The position numbers and the translations under genes were made by a program. Of a stretch of DNA of 64,000 nt, positions 45,076 to 54,569 are shown piece after piece. Origin of the DNA: an uncultured Chitinophaga sp. (lineage in GTDB: Bacteria; Bacteroidota; Bacteroidia; Chitinophagales; Chitinophagaceae); contig NZ_CALEJS010000015.1 of NCBI RefSeq assembly GCF_937898475.1, forward strand, positions 372,001 to 436,000. Direction: 5' to 3'. Positions within the stretch are counted from its first letter, which is position 1. Each line of letters begins with the position of its first letter. Below the pieces are notes generated by a model. The model was not told the DNA's origin, ran no database searches, and saw nothing but the letters and a program-made list of their open reading frames with translations.

Positions 45076-45689
45076 TATTGTCTATTGCTATTTTGATAAC
45101 GGCCGCCATGCTGGGCACATCAAATTTCTTGATGATGTTGCGGCGGTGGGTTTCTACGGTCAGCTGGCTGATACATAATTGATCGGCAATTACAGCGCTG
45201 GTGCAGCCCTGGGAGATCAGCTGGAGTATTTCCGTCTCGCACCGTGTTAATTGTGGGACCGTGCTGCTGGCTGGCGCCTCCAGCATTTTCTTTGCGGCTT
45301 CACTGCTGAAATATAAGCGGTCATCAACCGCACTGTCAATAGCAAGCTGTAACTCCTCAGTGGTGGCCGTTTTCAGCAGGTAACCCGATGCGCCGTTGGC
45401 CAGCATGCCGTTGATCATGCTGCGTTCATTGTAATTGCTAAGGGCCGGTATTCGCAATTGCGGATGCTGCCTGCGTAAATTCCAGGCAGAGATCCAATCC
45501 GCTGATGTCCGGCAGGTTAATATCCAACAATACAATGTCTGCAGGCTGCTTACGAAAGAACTCCCTGGCAGACTGGCTGTCTGCACAGCTGCCGATCACA
45601 TGCACATAGGCAATGTCCTGCAGCACGGATTTGATGCCGGCTGTCACCACCGGGTCCGTGCCTTTTTTATACGATAAAATGCAGACAAT
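45065..45689 (-). pseudogene. Frameshifted NarL/FixJ-type response regulator
   Basis: Two reading frames join into one regulator. The first part (to about 45480) reads GTDPVVTAGIKSVLQD then DIVLLDINLPDISGLDLCLE, a receiver with its phosphoacceptor Asp. The second part reads LRRQHPQLRIPALSNYNERS, GASGYLLKTATTEELQLAID and a LuxR helix-turn-helix (LTRCETEILQLISQG, ISQLTVETHRRNIIKKF). Removing one base of the AAA or adjacent TT run at 45477-45481 restores a continuous frame of LCLE-LRRQHP. The N-terminus also lacks the usual DDHP acid pair and has no ATG, GTG or TTG before the receiver core except GTG 45650. It is probably decayed, or the window carries sequence errors. It is divergent from susC. 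Confidence 0.7.
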
Positions 45690-45756
45690 TACATTTTACT
45701 ATGTATATTTAACACACGTCGTAATTAAATCAACCGATATTCTAAATCGCATGCTC

Positions 45757-48700
45757 ATGAAAAAGTTCTTTGGGATTTTCATGGTGTGTTACTGTATGCT
45801 ACCTATCCTGCTAAAGGCTCAGAATCTTGTGGTACGTGGTACAGTAACCGCCACTGATGGTGGTAGCGCCTTGCCAGGTGTTACCGTCCAGGTAAAAGGG
45901 GGCACCGCCGGCACAACAACCGGTCCAGATGGCACTTTCAGCCTCAATGTTCCGAACACCAATGTTACACTGGTATTCAGTTTTGTAGGTTACCTGAAAC
46001 AGGAGCTGCCCCTGAACGGGCGCACCAGCCTGCAGGTAGGCTTGCAACCGGATACCCGTAACCTGGAACAGGTGGTGGTAACCGCCCTTGGTATTAAAAA
46101 AGAAAAACGTGCACTGGGCTATGCCGTTCAGGATGTAGGCGGTGCACAGCTGGCCGTAACCAAACAGACCAACGTTGTTAATGCGTTACAGGGCCAGGTG
46201 GCCGGCGTACAGATCTCGAGCACCGGTGGTGCACCGGGACAGGGCGCAAGGATCATTATCCGCGGTATCAACTCGCTGGATCCTACAAAATCCAGTCAGC
46301 CGCTGTTCATTGTGGATGGTATTCCCATCGATAATGATACCTATACTGATCCGCGGCCGGGTATTGACGATTCCCGCGGGATGAGTAACCGCGCAGCGGA
46401 TATTAACCCCGATGATATTGAGAGCGTCTCCATCCTCCGTGGCGGCGCCGCTACTGCATTGTATGGTTTGCGCGCCGCCAACGGCGCGGTGGTGATCACC
46501 ACAAAATCAGGCAAGGCAGGCCGGCTCACCGTAAGTCTCAGCTCAACCTATGGCTTTGAAAATGTAAATAAGACGCCCGATGTACAGAACCGTTTCTCTC
46601 AGGGCTATCTCGGGGAATACGATCCCGCCAGCTTCTGGCCCTCATGGGGACCTACCGTAGAAGAAGCCAAACGGCTGGATCCCAGCCATCCTGCACAGCT
46701 GTTTGATAATTTCAAACAGGCCTACCGCACCGGTAAGCAGTTCAGGAATACCGTTTCTATGAGCGGAGGTACAGAACGGGCCGTGTTCTCAGCTTCCCTG
46801 TCTTCCCTCAACCAGGATGGGGTGATCCCTTTCAGCGACTATAATAATTACTCCGCCCGCGTAAACGGTGAGCTGCGCTTCAGCTCCAAATTTAAAGTAG
46901 GCGCTTCCGTTAATTATATCAATTCCGGCGGCAACCGTGTGAATGCTGACCGTTACGGAGAGCAGCTGATCTACTGGTCGCCCCGCTGGGATGTGAGAAA
47001 CTTCCTGAAGCCTGATGGCACCCAGAAGTCTTACGGCACTGAGAATGACAACCCGATGTACACCTTGTACTCCAACCGTTTTGTAGACGACGTGAACCGC
47101 ATTATTGCCAATGTGAACGCTACCTGGTCGCCATTACCCTGGCTGGATCTGAGCTACCGCTTTGGTACCGATTATTACTCAGACGTCCGTTCCCATACGG
47201 CTCCCGGCCCCAAAGGCGTGGTAGATGAGCTGCCTTTGGGCGACAATGGCCTGGGCTTTGTACATAAATACCAGATAGACAAACGCCTGCTCAACGGCAC
47301 CTTTGTTGTGAATGCAAGGAACCAGATCACTTCAAAACTCTCGTCTGATTTCAAGCTGGGTCATGACATGTACCAGTATAAAACGAACAGCGTTGCTACA
47401 GAAGGCGATACCCTGGATATCCCCGAACTATTGGTGCTGCACAATGCCAAAAGAGTGGTCAGCAACCAGCGCGAGGAACGCTACCGTATCATCGGCGTAT
47501 TTGCAGACTGGACCCTGAACTGGGATAATTATCTTTACCTCACCCTGACCGGTCGTGAAGACTTTACCTCTACCTTGCATAAGGACCGCAACTCCTTTTT
47601 CTATCCTTCTGTGAGTATGGGCTATGTTTTCTCTGACCACCTGAAGCTGGAGAATAAAGTACTCAGCTATGGTAAGGTAAGGGCTTCCTGGGCCAGGATC
47701 GGTAAAGACCCGTCTCCCTACAAGCTGACCTATGGCTATACAACGCTGATAGATGGGCCTATCGATAATAGCGTTATCGGCTGGACCCGGACTAATACCA
47801 AACCAGACCCTGAACTGAAACCGGAATTCACCAGTACTTTTGAAGCCGGGGCAGAGCTGAGGTTTTTGAATAATCGTATAGGCCTCGACTTTACCTGGTA
47901 TAATTCCAAGAGCACAGATCTGCTGATGAGCGTACCGCTGCCCACCAGCGCAGGCTTTGAATATTTCTACACCAATGCGGGCGCTATCCGCAACAGGGGC
48001 GTGGAAATATCCGTAAACGCCTCTCCGGTTAAAACCAGGAGCTTTACCTGGGATGTTCGCGCCAACTTCTCTACCAACCGTAACAAAGTGTTATCGCTGA
48101 GAGATGGTGTGAATGAAGTTGTAGTAGGTTCACAATTTGGTTACTCCAGCTCTACCGCCACACAGAAATACGTGGTAGGTCTTCCGGTGGGCGCCATCTT
48201 TGGGCGCAGCTATGCCCGCTATTACGGCACTGACACGGAAGACCCGATGTTCATTGATAAGAGCAGGCCTTTGCTGATCCGCAATACAGGCGATCTTGCC
48301 GGCTTTGCCCAGATCAATACCAGCCAGAAATACCTGGGCAATACACAACCAGACTGGATAGGCGCCATCACGAATACCTTCTCTTATAAAGGCGTAGGCT
48401 TATCCTTTATGTTCGATGTAAGGCAGGGAGCGCAGAAGTATAACCAGTTTGCCAACTTTATGGCCGCTTTCGGTACTTCCAAAATGACGGAGGACCGCGA
48501 TCAGACCAAGGTGTTTGAAGGTGTTTTTGCGGATGGCAAGGCCAACGATATTCCTGTGTACCTCGGACAGGGCGTAGGCCCCGATGGCAGGAACTACGGA
48601 GACGGCTACTACCGCCGTGTGTACCGCGGTGTAACAGAGGCGTTTATTGAAAACGCTTCGTGGGTACGTTTACGTAATGTAAGCCTTTCTTACCAGGTAC

Positions 48701-48903
48701 CCGCTAAATTACTGGCCAGAACAAAAGTGATCACCGGTGCAAACATTACGCTCACCGGTAATAACCTGTGGCTGCATACCGATTACACGGGCTTTGATCC
48801 TGAATCCAGCTCTACCAATGCATCCAGCAATGCAGATGCATTTTCCGGCTTTACGTATCCTGCTGTGCGGAGCTTCCTGGCCACTATTAATCTTACTTTT
48901 TAA
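45757..48903 (+). CDS. SusC/RagA-type TonB-linked outer membrane protein
   Basis: A 1048-residue outer membrane importer. It has a signal peptide (MKKFFGIFMVCYCMLPILLK), a carboxypeptidase-regulatory-like domain (residues about 25-105: GTVTATDGGSALPGVTVQVK), a TonB box and plug (GIKKEKRALGYAVQDV, GQVAGVQISSTGGAPGQGAR, IRGINSLDPTKSSQPLFIVD) and a long beta-barrel ending in ATINLTF. It works with SusD to take up oligosaccharides or other polymers through energy from TonB. The start is ATG 45757 (or 45751). It is coupled to a SusD gene by overlapping stop and start (TAATG). No glycoside hydrolase lies next to it, so the substrate is unknown. Confidence 0.93.
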   Translation: MKKFFGIFMVCYCMLPILLKAQNLVVRGTVTATDGGSALPGVTVQVKGGTAGTTTGPDGTFSLNVPNTNVTLVFSFVGYLKQELPLNGRTSLQVGLQPDTRNLEQVVVTALGIKKEKRALGYAVQDVGGAQLAVTKQTNVVNALQGQVAGVQISSTGGAPGQGARIIIRGINSLDPTKSSQPLFIVDGIPIDNDTYTDPRPGIDDSRGMSNRAADINPDDIESVSILRGGAATALYGLRAANGAVVITTKSGKAGRLTVSLSSTYGFENVNKTPDVQNRFSQGYLGEYDPASFWPSWGPTVEEAKRLDPSHPAQLFDNFKQAYRTGKQFRNTVSMSGGTERAVFSASLSSLNQDGVIPFSDYNNYSARVNGELRFSSKFKVGASVNYINSGGNRVNADRYGEQLIYWSPRWDVRNFLKPDGTQKSYGTENDNPMYTLYSNRFVDDVNRIIANVNATWSPLPWLDLSYRFGTDYYSDVRSHTAPGPKGVVDELPLGDNGLGFVHKYQIDKRLLNGTFVVNARNQITSKLSSDFKLGHDMYQYKTNSVATEGDTLDIPELLVLHNAKRVVSNQREERYRIIGVFADWTLNWDNYLYLTLTGREDFTSTLHKDRNSFFYPSVSMGYVFSDHLKLENKVLSYGKVRASWARIGKDPSPYKLTYGYTTLIDGPIDNSVIGWTRTNTKPDPELKPEFTSTFEAGAELRFLNNRIGLDFTWYNSKSTDLLMSVPLPTSAGFEYFYTNAGAIRNRGVEISVNASPVKTRSFTWDVRANFSTNRNKVLSLRDGVNEVVVGSQFGYSSSTATQKYVVGLPVGAIFGRSYARYYGTDTEDPMFIDKSRPLLIRNTGDLAGFAQINTSQKYLGNTQPDWIGAITNTFSYKGVGLSFMFDVRQGAQKYNQFANFMAAFGTSKMTEDRDQTKVFEGVFADGKANDIPVYLGQGVGPDGRNYGDGYYRRVYRGVTEAFIENASWVRLRNVSLSYQVPAKLLARTKVITGANITLTGNNLWLHTDYTGFDPESSSTNASSNADAFSGFTYPAVRSFLATINLTF

Positions 48904-48914
48904 TGTACCGGACC

Positions 48915-50324
48915 ATGAAAAAATTAATCGTTTATATATCATGTTGCAGCCTGCTGGTCTTTTCTGCAGGTTGTAAGAAGTACCTGGACGTGAACACCGA
49001 TCCCAATACGTCTGCAACGCCGCCCCTGAACGGGCTGCTGGCAAGCACCACCTATAACACGGGATACAATGTGTACCGCACAGGTGATTTCACTTCCTAT
49101 TTTGTGCAGTACCTGGCCTCGCCCAACACCGCCAGCAGTACAGATACTTATGATGAGGTAGATTATTCTTCCAGCTGGACTAACATCTATAACACGATGG
49201 CAGACCTCCATGATCTCATCCAAACAGCCGATTCCGTTGGCGCTTATGAGCACGCGGGCGCAGGAAGGATCATGCTGGCCCTCAACCTGAGCATAACCAA
49301 CGCCATCTGGGGATCTGTTCCTTTCAGGGAAGCGCTCAGCGGCGAAGTGATACAGCCTCATTTTGACCCGGACGAGGATGTATACCGGTCATCTCTTGCC
49401 CTGGTGGAAGCCGGCATTACCTCGCTGAACCGTACAGATGGCTCAATACTGCTGGACGACACCAAAGACCTCCTGCATCACGGCAATGCCGAAGCCTGGA
49501 AAAAAACTGCCTACGCACTGAAGGCACGTTTGCTGAACCGCATCACAAAAAAGGCAGACTATGATCCGGCTGCGGTGCTGGCAGCATTAGACCAGGCTTA
49601 CACCAGCAATGGAGACGACCTGCAGCTGACCCAGTTCCAGTCAAGAAGTCCCTGGAACCAGGCTGCCGTTAATAACGCCAACCTCTCGCTGGATGGATGG
49701 CTGAGCACGCATTTCGTATCTGCCCTGAACGACAGCACCTTTGGCGTTTTTGATCCGAGGCTGCCCCTCATCGCGTCGCTTACAAAATTTGGTGACTACC
49801 GCGGTACCATCAATGGTAAGGGAAGAATTGGTACGGGTACGGATGATGAGGAAAGCTACCTGTCTGTAGAAACCGGCTTTTATTCAAAGGGAGGCGCTCC
49901 GCTGCTGATCCTCACTTATGCAGAATGTAAATTTATTGAGGCAGAAGCCGCCTTCCGTGCAGGCGATAAACCTGCCGCCTATGCCGCTTATCTCGACGGG
50001 ATACGGGCCCATATGGACAAACTGGGGGTAAGTACTGCCAACCGGGATGCTTACGTGAATAATCCTGTTGTGAGTGTAGGCGAAGCCAACATAACGCTGG
50101 CGCTGATCATGAAAGAGAAATATGTGGCGATGTTCCTGAACCCGGAATCCTGGACAGACGTACGCCGTATGGATTATCAGTATACTGATTTCAACCTGCC
50201 GGTGAACGCTGTGCTGCCCACCTTCATCCGCCGGGTAGCCTATCCCAGCGCAGAAGCCGCCAGGAACTCTGCCAACGTACCCGCAATAGGCGCCCTGTCT
50301 GACAGGCTGTGGTGGGATGAATAA
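48915..50324 (+). CDS. SusD/RagB family nutrient-binding lipoprotein
   Basis: A 469-residue surface lipoprotein. The lipobox LLVFSAGC places the lipid-bearing Cys at about residue 20 after MKKLIVYISCC. The early KKYLDVNTDPNTSATPPLNG, the TPR-type helices (AWKKTAYALKARLLNRITKK), and the C-terminal MKEKYVAMFLNPESWTDVRR match the SusD-like_2 family. It caps the SusC channel and binds substrate. The start could also be ATG 48903, which overlaps the SusC stop and adds MYRT. Confidence 0.92.
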   Translation: MKKLIVYISCCSLLVFSAGCKKYLDVNTDPNTSATPPLNGLLASTTYNTGYNVYRTGDFTSYFVQYLASPNTASSTDTYDEVDYSSSWTNIYNTMADLHDLIQTADSVGAYEHAGAGRIMLALNLSITNAIWGSVPFREALSGEVIQPHFDPDEDVYRSSLALVEAGITSLNRTDGSILLDDTKDLLHHGNAEAWKKTAYALKARLLNRITKKADYDPAAVLAALDQAYTSNGDDLQLTQFQSRSPWNQAAVNNANLSLDGWLSTHFVSALNDSTFGVFDPRLPLIASLTKFGDYRGTINGKGRIGTGTDDEESYLSVETGFYSKGGAPLLILTYAECKFIEAEAAFRAGDKPAAYAAYLDGIRAHMDKLGVSTANRDAYVNNPVVSVGEANITLALIMKEKYVAMFLNPESWTDVRRMDYQYTDFNLPVNAVLPTFIRRVAYPSAEAARNSANVPAIGALSDRLWWDE

Positions 50325-50327
50325 AAA

Positions 50328-50438
50328 AGTTTGAGGTTTGATGTTTGAGGTTCAGAACATGTATGCTTATAAAGTTTACATGTTCTGAACCTTTCACTTT
50401 TAACTAACTTCAAACCTCAAACCTCAAACTTTCAAACG
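50328..50438. repeat. Intergenic short-word inverted array (TTTGAGG type) with inner hairpin
   Basis: Outer arms are AAGTTTGAGGTTTGATGTTT and AACCTCAAACTTTC; an inner perfect inverted pair GGTTCAGAACATGT/ACATGTTCTGAACC lies at the centre. It lies between the convergent susD and yeiH-like genes and can form a large two-way terminator-like fold. Confidence 0.8.
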
Positions 50439-50439
50439 G

Positions 50440-51690
50440 TTATTGCCGTCCAAACACGAGATACGCCATTACCAGCGTAAAGAAGATATTGAACAGCTGG
50501 GCAATAATAAATGCGATGGCGGGACGTCCGTTCTCCATCTTGAATATATCAGTGAATTTTGTTTCCAGTCCTATACAGGTAAATGCCAGTGCAAACCAGT
50601 ACGTCTGCAGTTCTTTCAGGCTGCCTTTGGCGCCGCTTACCACATCGGCAGGTAATGCAAAGGAGAACAGGAGGGAGGCCAGTACAAAACCCAGTACGAA
50701 TTTGGGAAAACGTTCCCAGATGGTCTTTAATCCCGGCTTCTGGTCGGCGCTCACTTCTTTTTTGGTAACGGTCCAGTATACGGAGATAAAGAAGGCGGCC
50801 AGTCCTAATAATACGTTCTGCGAGAATTTTACAAGGGTAGCATATTTCAGCGCTTCATCGCCCAGCAGAGTGCCTGCGGCAACTACCGCGCCGGAAGTAT
50901 CGATGGTGCCGCCCAGCCAGGCGCCCGCTACGGCTGGCGTCATACCTGCCCAGATGGCGATGTAGGGCATGAACAGCATCATCGGAATGGCAACGATCAG
51001 CACCAGTGAGATCACATGGGACAATTTCTTATTATCGCCCTCTATGGCCCCTGAAGTGGCAATAGCAGCCGATACACCGCAGATAGATACCGCGCTGGAG
51101 ATCATCATCCGGAATTCATCATCCAGTCCCAGGCGTTTGGTCAGCCAGAAAGTGAAATACCATACCGCAAATACCACAACCACCGATTGTACGATGCCCA
51201 GTCCACCGGCGTTGATGATTTCCTGGAACAATACGTTGGCGCCCAGCAGCACCAGGCCTATCTTAATGTAGAGTTCTGTTTGTATGGCAGGTTTCAGCCA
51301 TCCTGGTACGCCCAGTACATTATTGATCAGTAAACCCAGTAAGAGGCTGAACAATACCACTTCGATGCCCAGGTCTTTAAAAAACTTATTGCTGGTGATG
51401 AGTTGTGCTGCCAGGCTGATCACCACGATGCCCAGCAGGCTGATGGCCAGCTTTACGGGTTGTGCGTTTCCCGCCAGGAAGCGGGCCAGCACCAGGCAGC
51501 CCAACACCCAGATAAATAAAATACCGGTATGCATCAGCAGTGAAGCGTTGCCGATCTGGGCCCAGAACCCGGCCCCATCGGCCCAGGCAGAAAATTTAGG
51601 GAGAGCGGGCTTTAAGCCGAGACACACCAATGCAATGGTCAGAAATGCGATAATGACTGCAATCCAGTCTTCATGGAGCGACTTCTTCAT
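50440..51690 (-). CDS. YeiH/UPF0324 family putative sulfate exporter
   Basis: A 416-residue membrane protein with about ten to twelve hydrophobic segments. Family marks are LLGLLINNVLGVPGWLKPAI, LGLDDEFRMMISSAVSICGV SAAIA, and GAWLGGTIDTSGAVVAAGTL. The family is annotated as a putative sulfate or anion exporter, but the substrate has rarely been tested. The Ser-rich SAVSICGVSAA segment is conserved and likely part of the transport path. It stands alone, after the susCD pair. Confidence 0.85.
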   Translation of the reverse strand: MKKSLHEDWIAVIIAFLTIALVCLGLKPALPKFSAWADGAGFWAQIGNASLLMHTGILFIWVLGCLVLARFLAGNAQPVKLAISLLGIVVISLAAQLITSNKFFKDLGIEVVLFSLLLGLLINNVLGVPGWLKPAIQTELYIKIGLVLLGANVLFQEIINAGGLGIVQSVVVVFAVWYFTFWLTKRLGLDDEFRMMISSAVSICGVSAAIATSGAIEGDNKKLSHVISLVLIVAIPMMLFMPYIAIWAGMTPAVAGAWLGGTIDTSGAVVAAGTLLGDEALKYATLVKFSQNVLLGLAAFFISVYWTVTKKEVSADQKPGLKTIWERFPKFVLGFVLASLLFSFALPADVVSGAKGSLKELQTYWFALAFTCIGLETKFTDIFKMENGRPAIAFIIAQLFNIFFTLVMAYLVFGRQ

Positions 51691-51757
51691 AGTACTTAGT
51701 CAACAGAATTTATAAGTTAAGAACGCGTGCATGGTGGGTGCGGCGCCAAGATATAAA

Positions 51758-51833
51758 AAAAAGTTTGAGAGTTGGAGCGTTTAAAATCGGGAGCATTCAC
51801 GAACATTTCAAACGTTTAAACGCGCCAACCTTT
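51758..51833. repeat. Intergenic short-word inverted pair (TTTGAGAG / TTTAAACG type)
   Basis: GTTTGAGAGTTGGAGCGTTT and AAACGTTTAAACGCGCCAAC face each other across a 25-base loop between yeiH-like and SpmAB-like genes. Confidence 0.6.
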
Positions 51834-51843
51834 ATTACCGGGC

Positions 51844-53076
51844 TTAATGAAAGAAAACGTACCCGAGTATGATGGCCGCAATGACCCCGATAAAATCGGC
51901 AATCAGTCCGCAGGTAAGGGCATAGCGGGTGTTCTTGATATTAACGGAACCGAAATACACGGCCAGGATATAGAAGGTTGTTTCGGTAGACCCCTGCATG
52001 ATACAGGCCAGGCGCCCCACAAAAGAATCGGCTCCGTAATGCTGCATGGCCTCTACCATCAGCCCCCTGGCTGCGCCGCCGCTCAGGGTTTTCATGAGTC
52101 CCACGGGCAGGGCTGGTACAAAATCGGTATTCACGCCCAGCAGGGCAAAAAAGCCGCCGATGCCCTGAATAACATAATCCATACAGCCGGTGCTCCTGAA
52201 AGCGCTGATGGCTACCAGGATGGCTACCAGGTAGGGAATGATCATGACCACGGTCTGAAAACCGTCTTTGGCGCCCTCAATAAACGTTTCATATACATTG
52301 ATACGTTTGACAAAACCCAGCATCACGAAGGAAACGATCACAGAAAAGATGATCAATCCGCCCAGCATACCCGTATACGTGGCCACTTCTGCGGGCGGCA
52401 GATTGTGCAGCCAGCTGAAGAGCCCGAACATGACCAGTCCAAAACCGCCAAAGAACACCAGGGAGGGCAGGTTAAACAGGTTGATGCGCTGGTACAACGC
52501 CACTGCTATAACCCCGCTCATAAAGGAAATAAAGGTGCCAATGACAGTAGGAATGAAGATATCCGCCGGGTTGGCAGCGCCATTGGCCAGGCGCATAGCG
52601 ATCACCGAGGTGGGAATGATGGTCATGCCAGCCGTATTCAGTACCAGGAACATGATCTGGGCATTGGTAGCCGTTTCCGGGGCGGGGTTTACCTCCTGCA
52701 GTTGTTTCATGGCTTTTAGCCCCACGGGGGTGGCGGCATTATCGAGTCCCAGCATATTGGCAGAGAAGTTCATCACAATAGAGCCCATGGCCGGGTGTTG
52801 TTTGGGTACCTGGGGGAACAGCCTGGAAAAGAAAGGGTTCACCGCACGGGCAAAAATGTTGATCATGCCTGCTTTCTCGCCCACCCGCATAATACCCATC
52901 CAGAAGGTCATGATACCGGCCAGTCCCAGGGATATTTCCGCCCCTGTTTTGGCGCTGTCAAACATGCCTGTCATCACATTGGCGAAGACCGCCGTATCAT
53001 GCAGGAATATCAGGCGGTACAGTGCTACCACAAACGCCACCAGGAAAAACGCGATCCAAACGTAGTTTAATGCCAT
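51844..53076 (-). CDS. Fused SpmA/SpmB-like nucleoside recognition (Gate) domain protein
   Basis: A 410-residue membrane protein with two Gate-type halves. The first half (residues 1-210) shows GLAGIMTFWMGIMRVGEKAG and NMLGLDNAATPVGLKAMKQL, typical of spore maturation protein A. The second half (about 225-410) shows GAKDGFQTVVMIIPYLVAIL and LMKTLSGGAARGLMVEAMQH, typical of SpmB. The organism type is not spore-forming, and such fusions are common in Bacteroidota with an unknown transport role. A TCCATGG-word repeat lies upstream. Confidence 0.85.
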   Translation of the reverse strand: MALNYVWIAFFLVAFVVALYRLIFLHDTAVFANVMTGMFDSAKTGAEISLGLAGIMTFWMGIMRVGEKAGMINIFARAVNPFFSRLFPQVPKQHPAMGSIVMNFSANMLGLDNAATPVGLKAMKQLQEVNPAPETATNAQIMFLVLNTAGMTIIPTSVIAMRLANGAANPADIFIPTVIGTFISFMSGVIAVALYQRINLFNLPSLVFFGGFGLVMFGLFSWLHNLPPAEVATYTGMLGGLIIFSVIVSFVMLGFVKRINVYETFIEGAKDGFQTVVMIIPYLVAILVAISAFRSTGCMDYVIQGIGGFFALLGVNTDFVPALPVGLMKTLSGGAARGLMVEAMQHYGADSFVGRLACIMQGSTETTFYILAVYFGSVNIKNTRYALTCGLIADFIGVIAAIILGYVFFH

Positions 53077-53086
53077 AAATGTTGGT

Positions 53087-53205
53087 TAGTAGGTAGTCCA
53101 TGGAACATAACAGATGATCCATGGCATATGTGTTTATTTTATATAATCCGTCAAATCTATTAAAAATAGTCCATGGTCCATAGTCTATGGTCCATAGTCA
53201 GTGCC
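53087..53205. repeat. Intergenic words TCCATGG / CCATAGTC
   Basis: Copies of TAGTCCATGG, ATCCATGGC and GGTCCATAGTC with their complements (CTATGGTCCATAG) lie between the SpmAB-like gene and ychF. It is a further word family distinct from the TTTGAGG and ACCAAAT types. Confidence 0.6.
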
Positions 53206-53253
53206 TGTTCCATAAAGTAATATCGTTTCTTGGTATCCAGCGGCTTAACACGG

Positions 53254-53285
53254 TTTACAATTTTTCCTAAATTTTCCTATCTTTG
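53254..53285 (+). promoter_or_regulatory. Bacteroidota-type promoter of ychF
   Basis: TTTA at 53254-53257 and TATCTTTG at 53278-53285 with a 20-base spacer. The -7 box ends 20 bases before ATG 53306. Confidence 0.6.
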
Positions 53286-53305
53286 CGGGCAAATTTTTTA
53301 AAACC

Positions 53306-54409
53306 ATGGCGTTGCAAGCAGGAATAGTAGGATTGCCGAATGTAGGAAAATCAACTTTATTTAACGCAGTTAGTAACAGCGCCAAAGCACAGGCCAGTAA
53401 CTACCGGTTCTGTACCATTGAGCCGAATGTAGGCCTGGTAGACGTGCCGGACGAGCGCCTGTCCAAGCTGGAATCACTGGTGAAGCCTCAAAGGGTGGTG
53501 CCTACCACGATTGAGTTTGTGGACATCGCCGGCCTGGTAAAAGGCGCCAGTAAGGGTGAAGGCCTGGGCAACAAGTTCCTGGCCAATATCCGCGAAGTAG
53601 ACGCCATCGTACATGTGATCCGCTGCTTTGAAGACGATAATATATTAAGGGAGGAAGGCCCCATTAATCCCGTAAGTGATAAAGGCATCATCGATACCGA
53701 GCTGCAGCTGAAAGATCTGGAAACAGTGGAGAAAAAGATAGCCCGTACCGAGAAGATGGCCAAAACCGGGGGCGATCCAAAGGCTAAAAGGGAGTTCGAG
53801 ATTCTGAAACAGTGCCAGGAATGCCTGGAACAGGGCCGCAATATCCGCGAACTGGGTCTGAGCAAGGAAGACCGCAGCGCGATTGCCGATCTTTTCCTGT
53901 TAACAGAAAAGCCGGTGCTTTACGTAGCGAATGTAGACGAAGCCTCCCTGCACACCGGTAACAAGTTTTCCCAGGCCCTGCAGGAAGCAGTAAAGGCCGA
54001 GAACGCCGAGGTGATCATCATGAACAACTCCATCGAAGCCCAGATCTCCGAAATGGAAGATCCGGAGGATAAACAATTGTTCCTCGAAGAATATAAACTT
54101 ACGGAGCCTGGTCTGAACCGCCTGATCCGTTCTGCCTATAAGCTGCTGAACCTGATCACTTACTTTACAGCGGGTGTGCAGGAAGTACGTGCCTGGACCA
54201 TCCACCGCGGCTGGAAAGCCCCTGCTGCTGCAAGCGTGATCCATACAGACTTCGAAAAAGGCTTTATCAAGGCAGAAGTGATCTCTTACGATGATTTTGT
54301 GAAGTATGGTTCAGAATCCGGCGCCCGTGATAACGGCCGCCTGAGGATAGAAGGGAAGGAATATGTGGTGAATGACGGCGATGTAATGCATTTCAGGTTT
54401 AACGTGTAA
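53306..54409 (+). CDS. ychF: Redox-regulated ATPase YchF (Obg family)
   Basis: A 367-residue P-loop protein. G1 is GLPNVGKSTLFNAVS, the switch is NYRFCTIEPNVGLVDVPDER, G3 is VDIAGLVKGASKGEGLGNKF, and G4 is the YchF-type VANVDE in place of NKxD, which gives ATP preference. A coiled-coil part covers about 130-200, and the C-terminal TGS domain ends in YVVNDGDVMHFRFNV. It binds ribosomes and is involved in stress and translation control. The length is typical and the start ATG 53306 is clear. Confidence 0.97.
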   Translation: MALQAGIVGLPNVGKSTLFNAVSNSAKAQASNYRFCTIEPNVGLVDVPDERLSKLESLVKPQRVVPTTIEFVDIAGLVKGASKGEGLGNKFLANIREVDAIVHVIRCFEDDNILREEGPINPVSDKGIIDTELQLKDLETVEKKIARTEKMAKTGGDPKAKREFEILKQCQECLEQGRNIRELGLSKEDRSAIADLFLLTEKPVLYVANVDEASLHTGNKFSQALQEAVKAENAEVIIMNNSIEAQISEMEDPEDKQLFLEEYKLTEPGLNRLIRSAYKLLNLITYFTAGVQEVRAWTIHRGWKAPAAASVIHTDFEKGFIKAEVISYDDFVKYGSESGARDNGRLRIEGKEYVVNDGDVMHFRFNV

Positions 54410-54436
54410 CAAACACCCGGTGCTTAACGCTTAATG

Positions 54437-54468
54437 CAGAACGCGCGACGCTGATGCGTTCTGTTTTT
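54437..54468 (+). terminator. Terminator of ychF
   Basis: An 8-bp stem CAGAACGC/GCGTTCTG followed by six T residues, 28 bases after the ychF stop. Confidence 0.7.
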
Positions 54469-54512
54469 TAACATAAAATATCCCAACTCCGGTTGGGGGT
54501 TACAACAAATCA

Positions 54513-54544
54513 GAAGCCCCCCGGCATAAACGCTGGGGGGCTTC
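54513..54544 (-). terminator. Terminator of the TonB-dependent receptor gene
   Basis: A perfect 10-bp stem GAAGCCCCCC/GGGGGGCTTC with a 12-base loop, 26 bases after the receptor's stop on the minus strand. Confidence 0.75.
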
Positions 54545-54569
54545 GCCAATTTAAACGGGTGAGTAAGCA

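Noticed and set aside
51844..53076. Evidence of sporulation from the SpmA/SpmB-like protein
   Set aside because: The family is widespread in non-spore-formers as Gate-domain transporters, and no other sporulation gene is seen.
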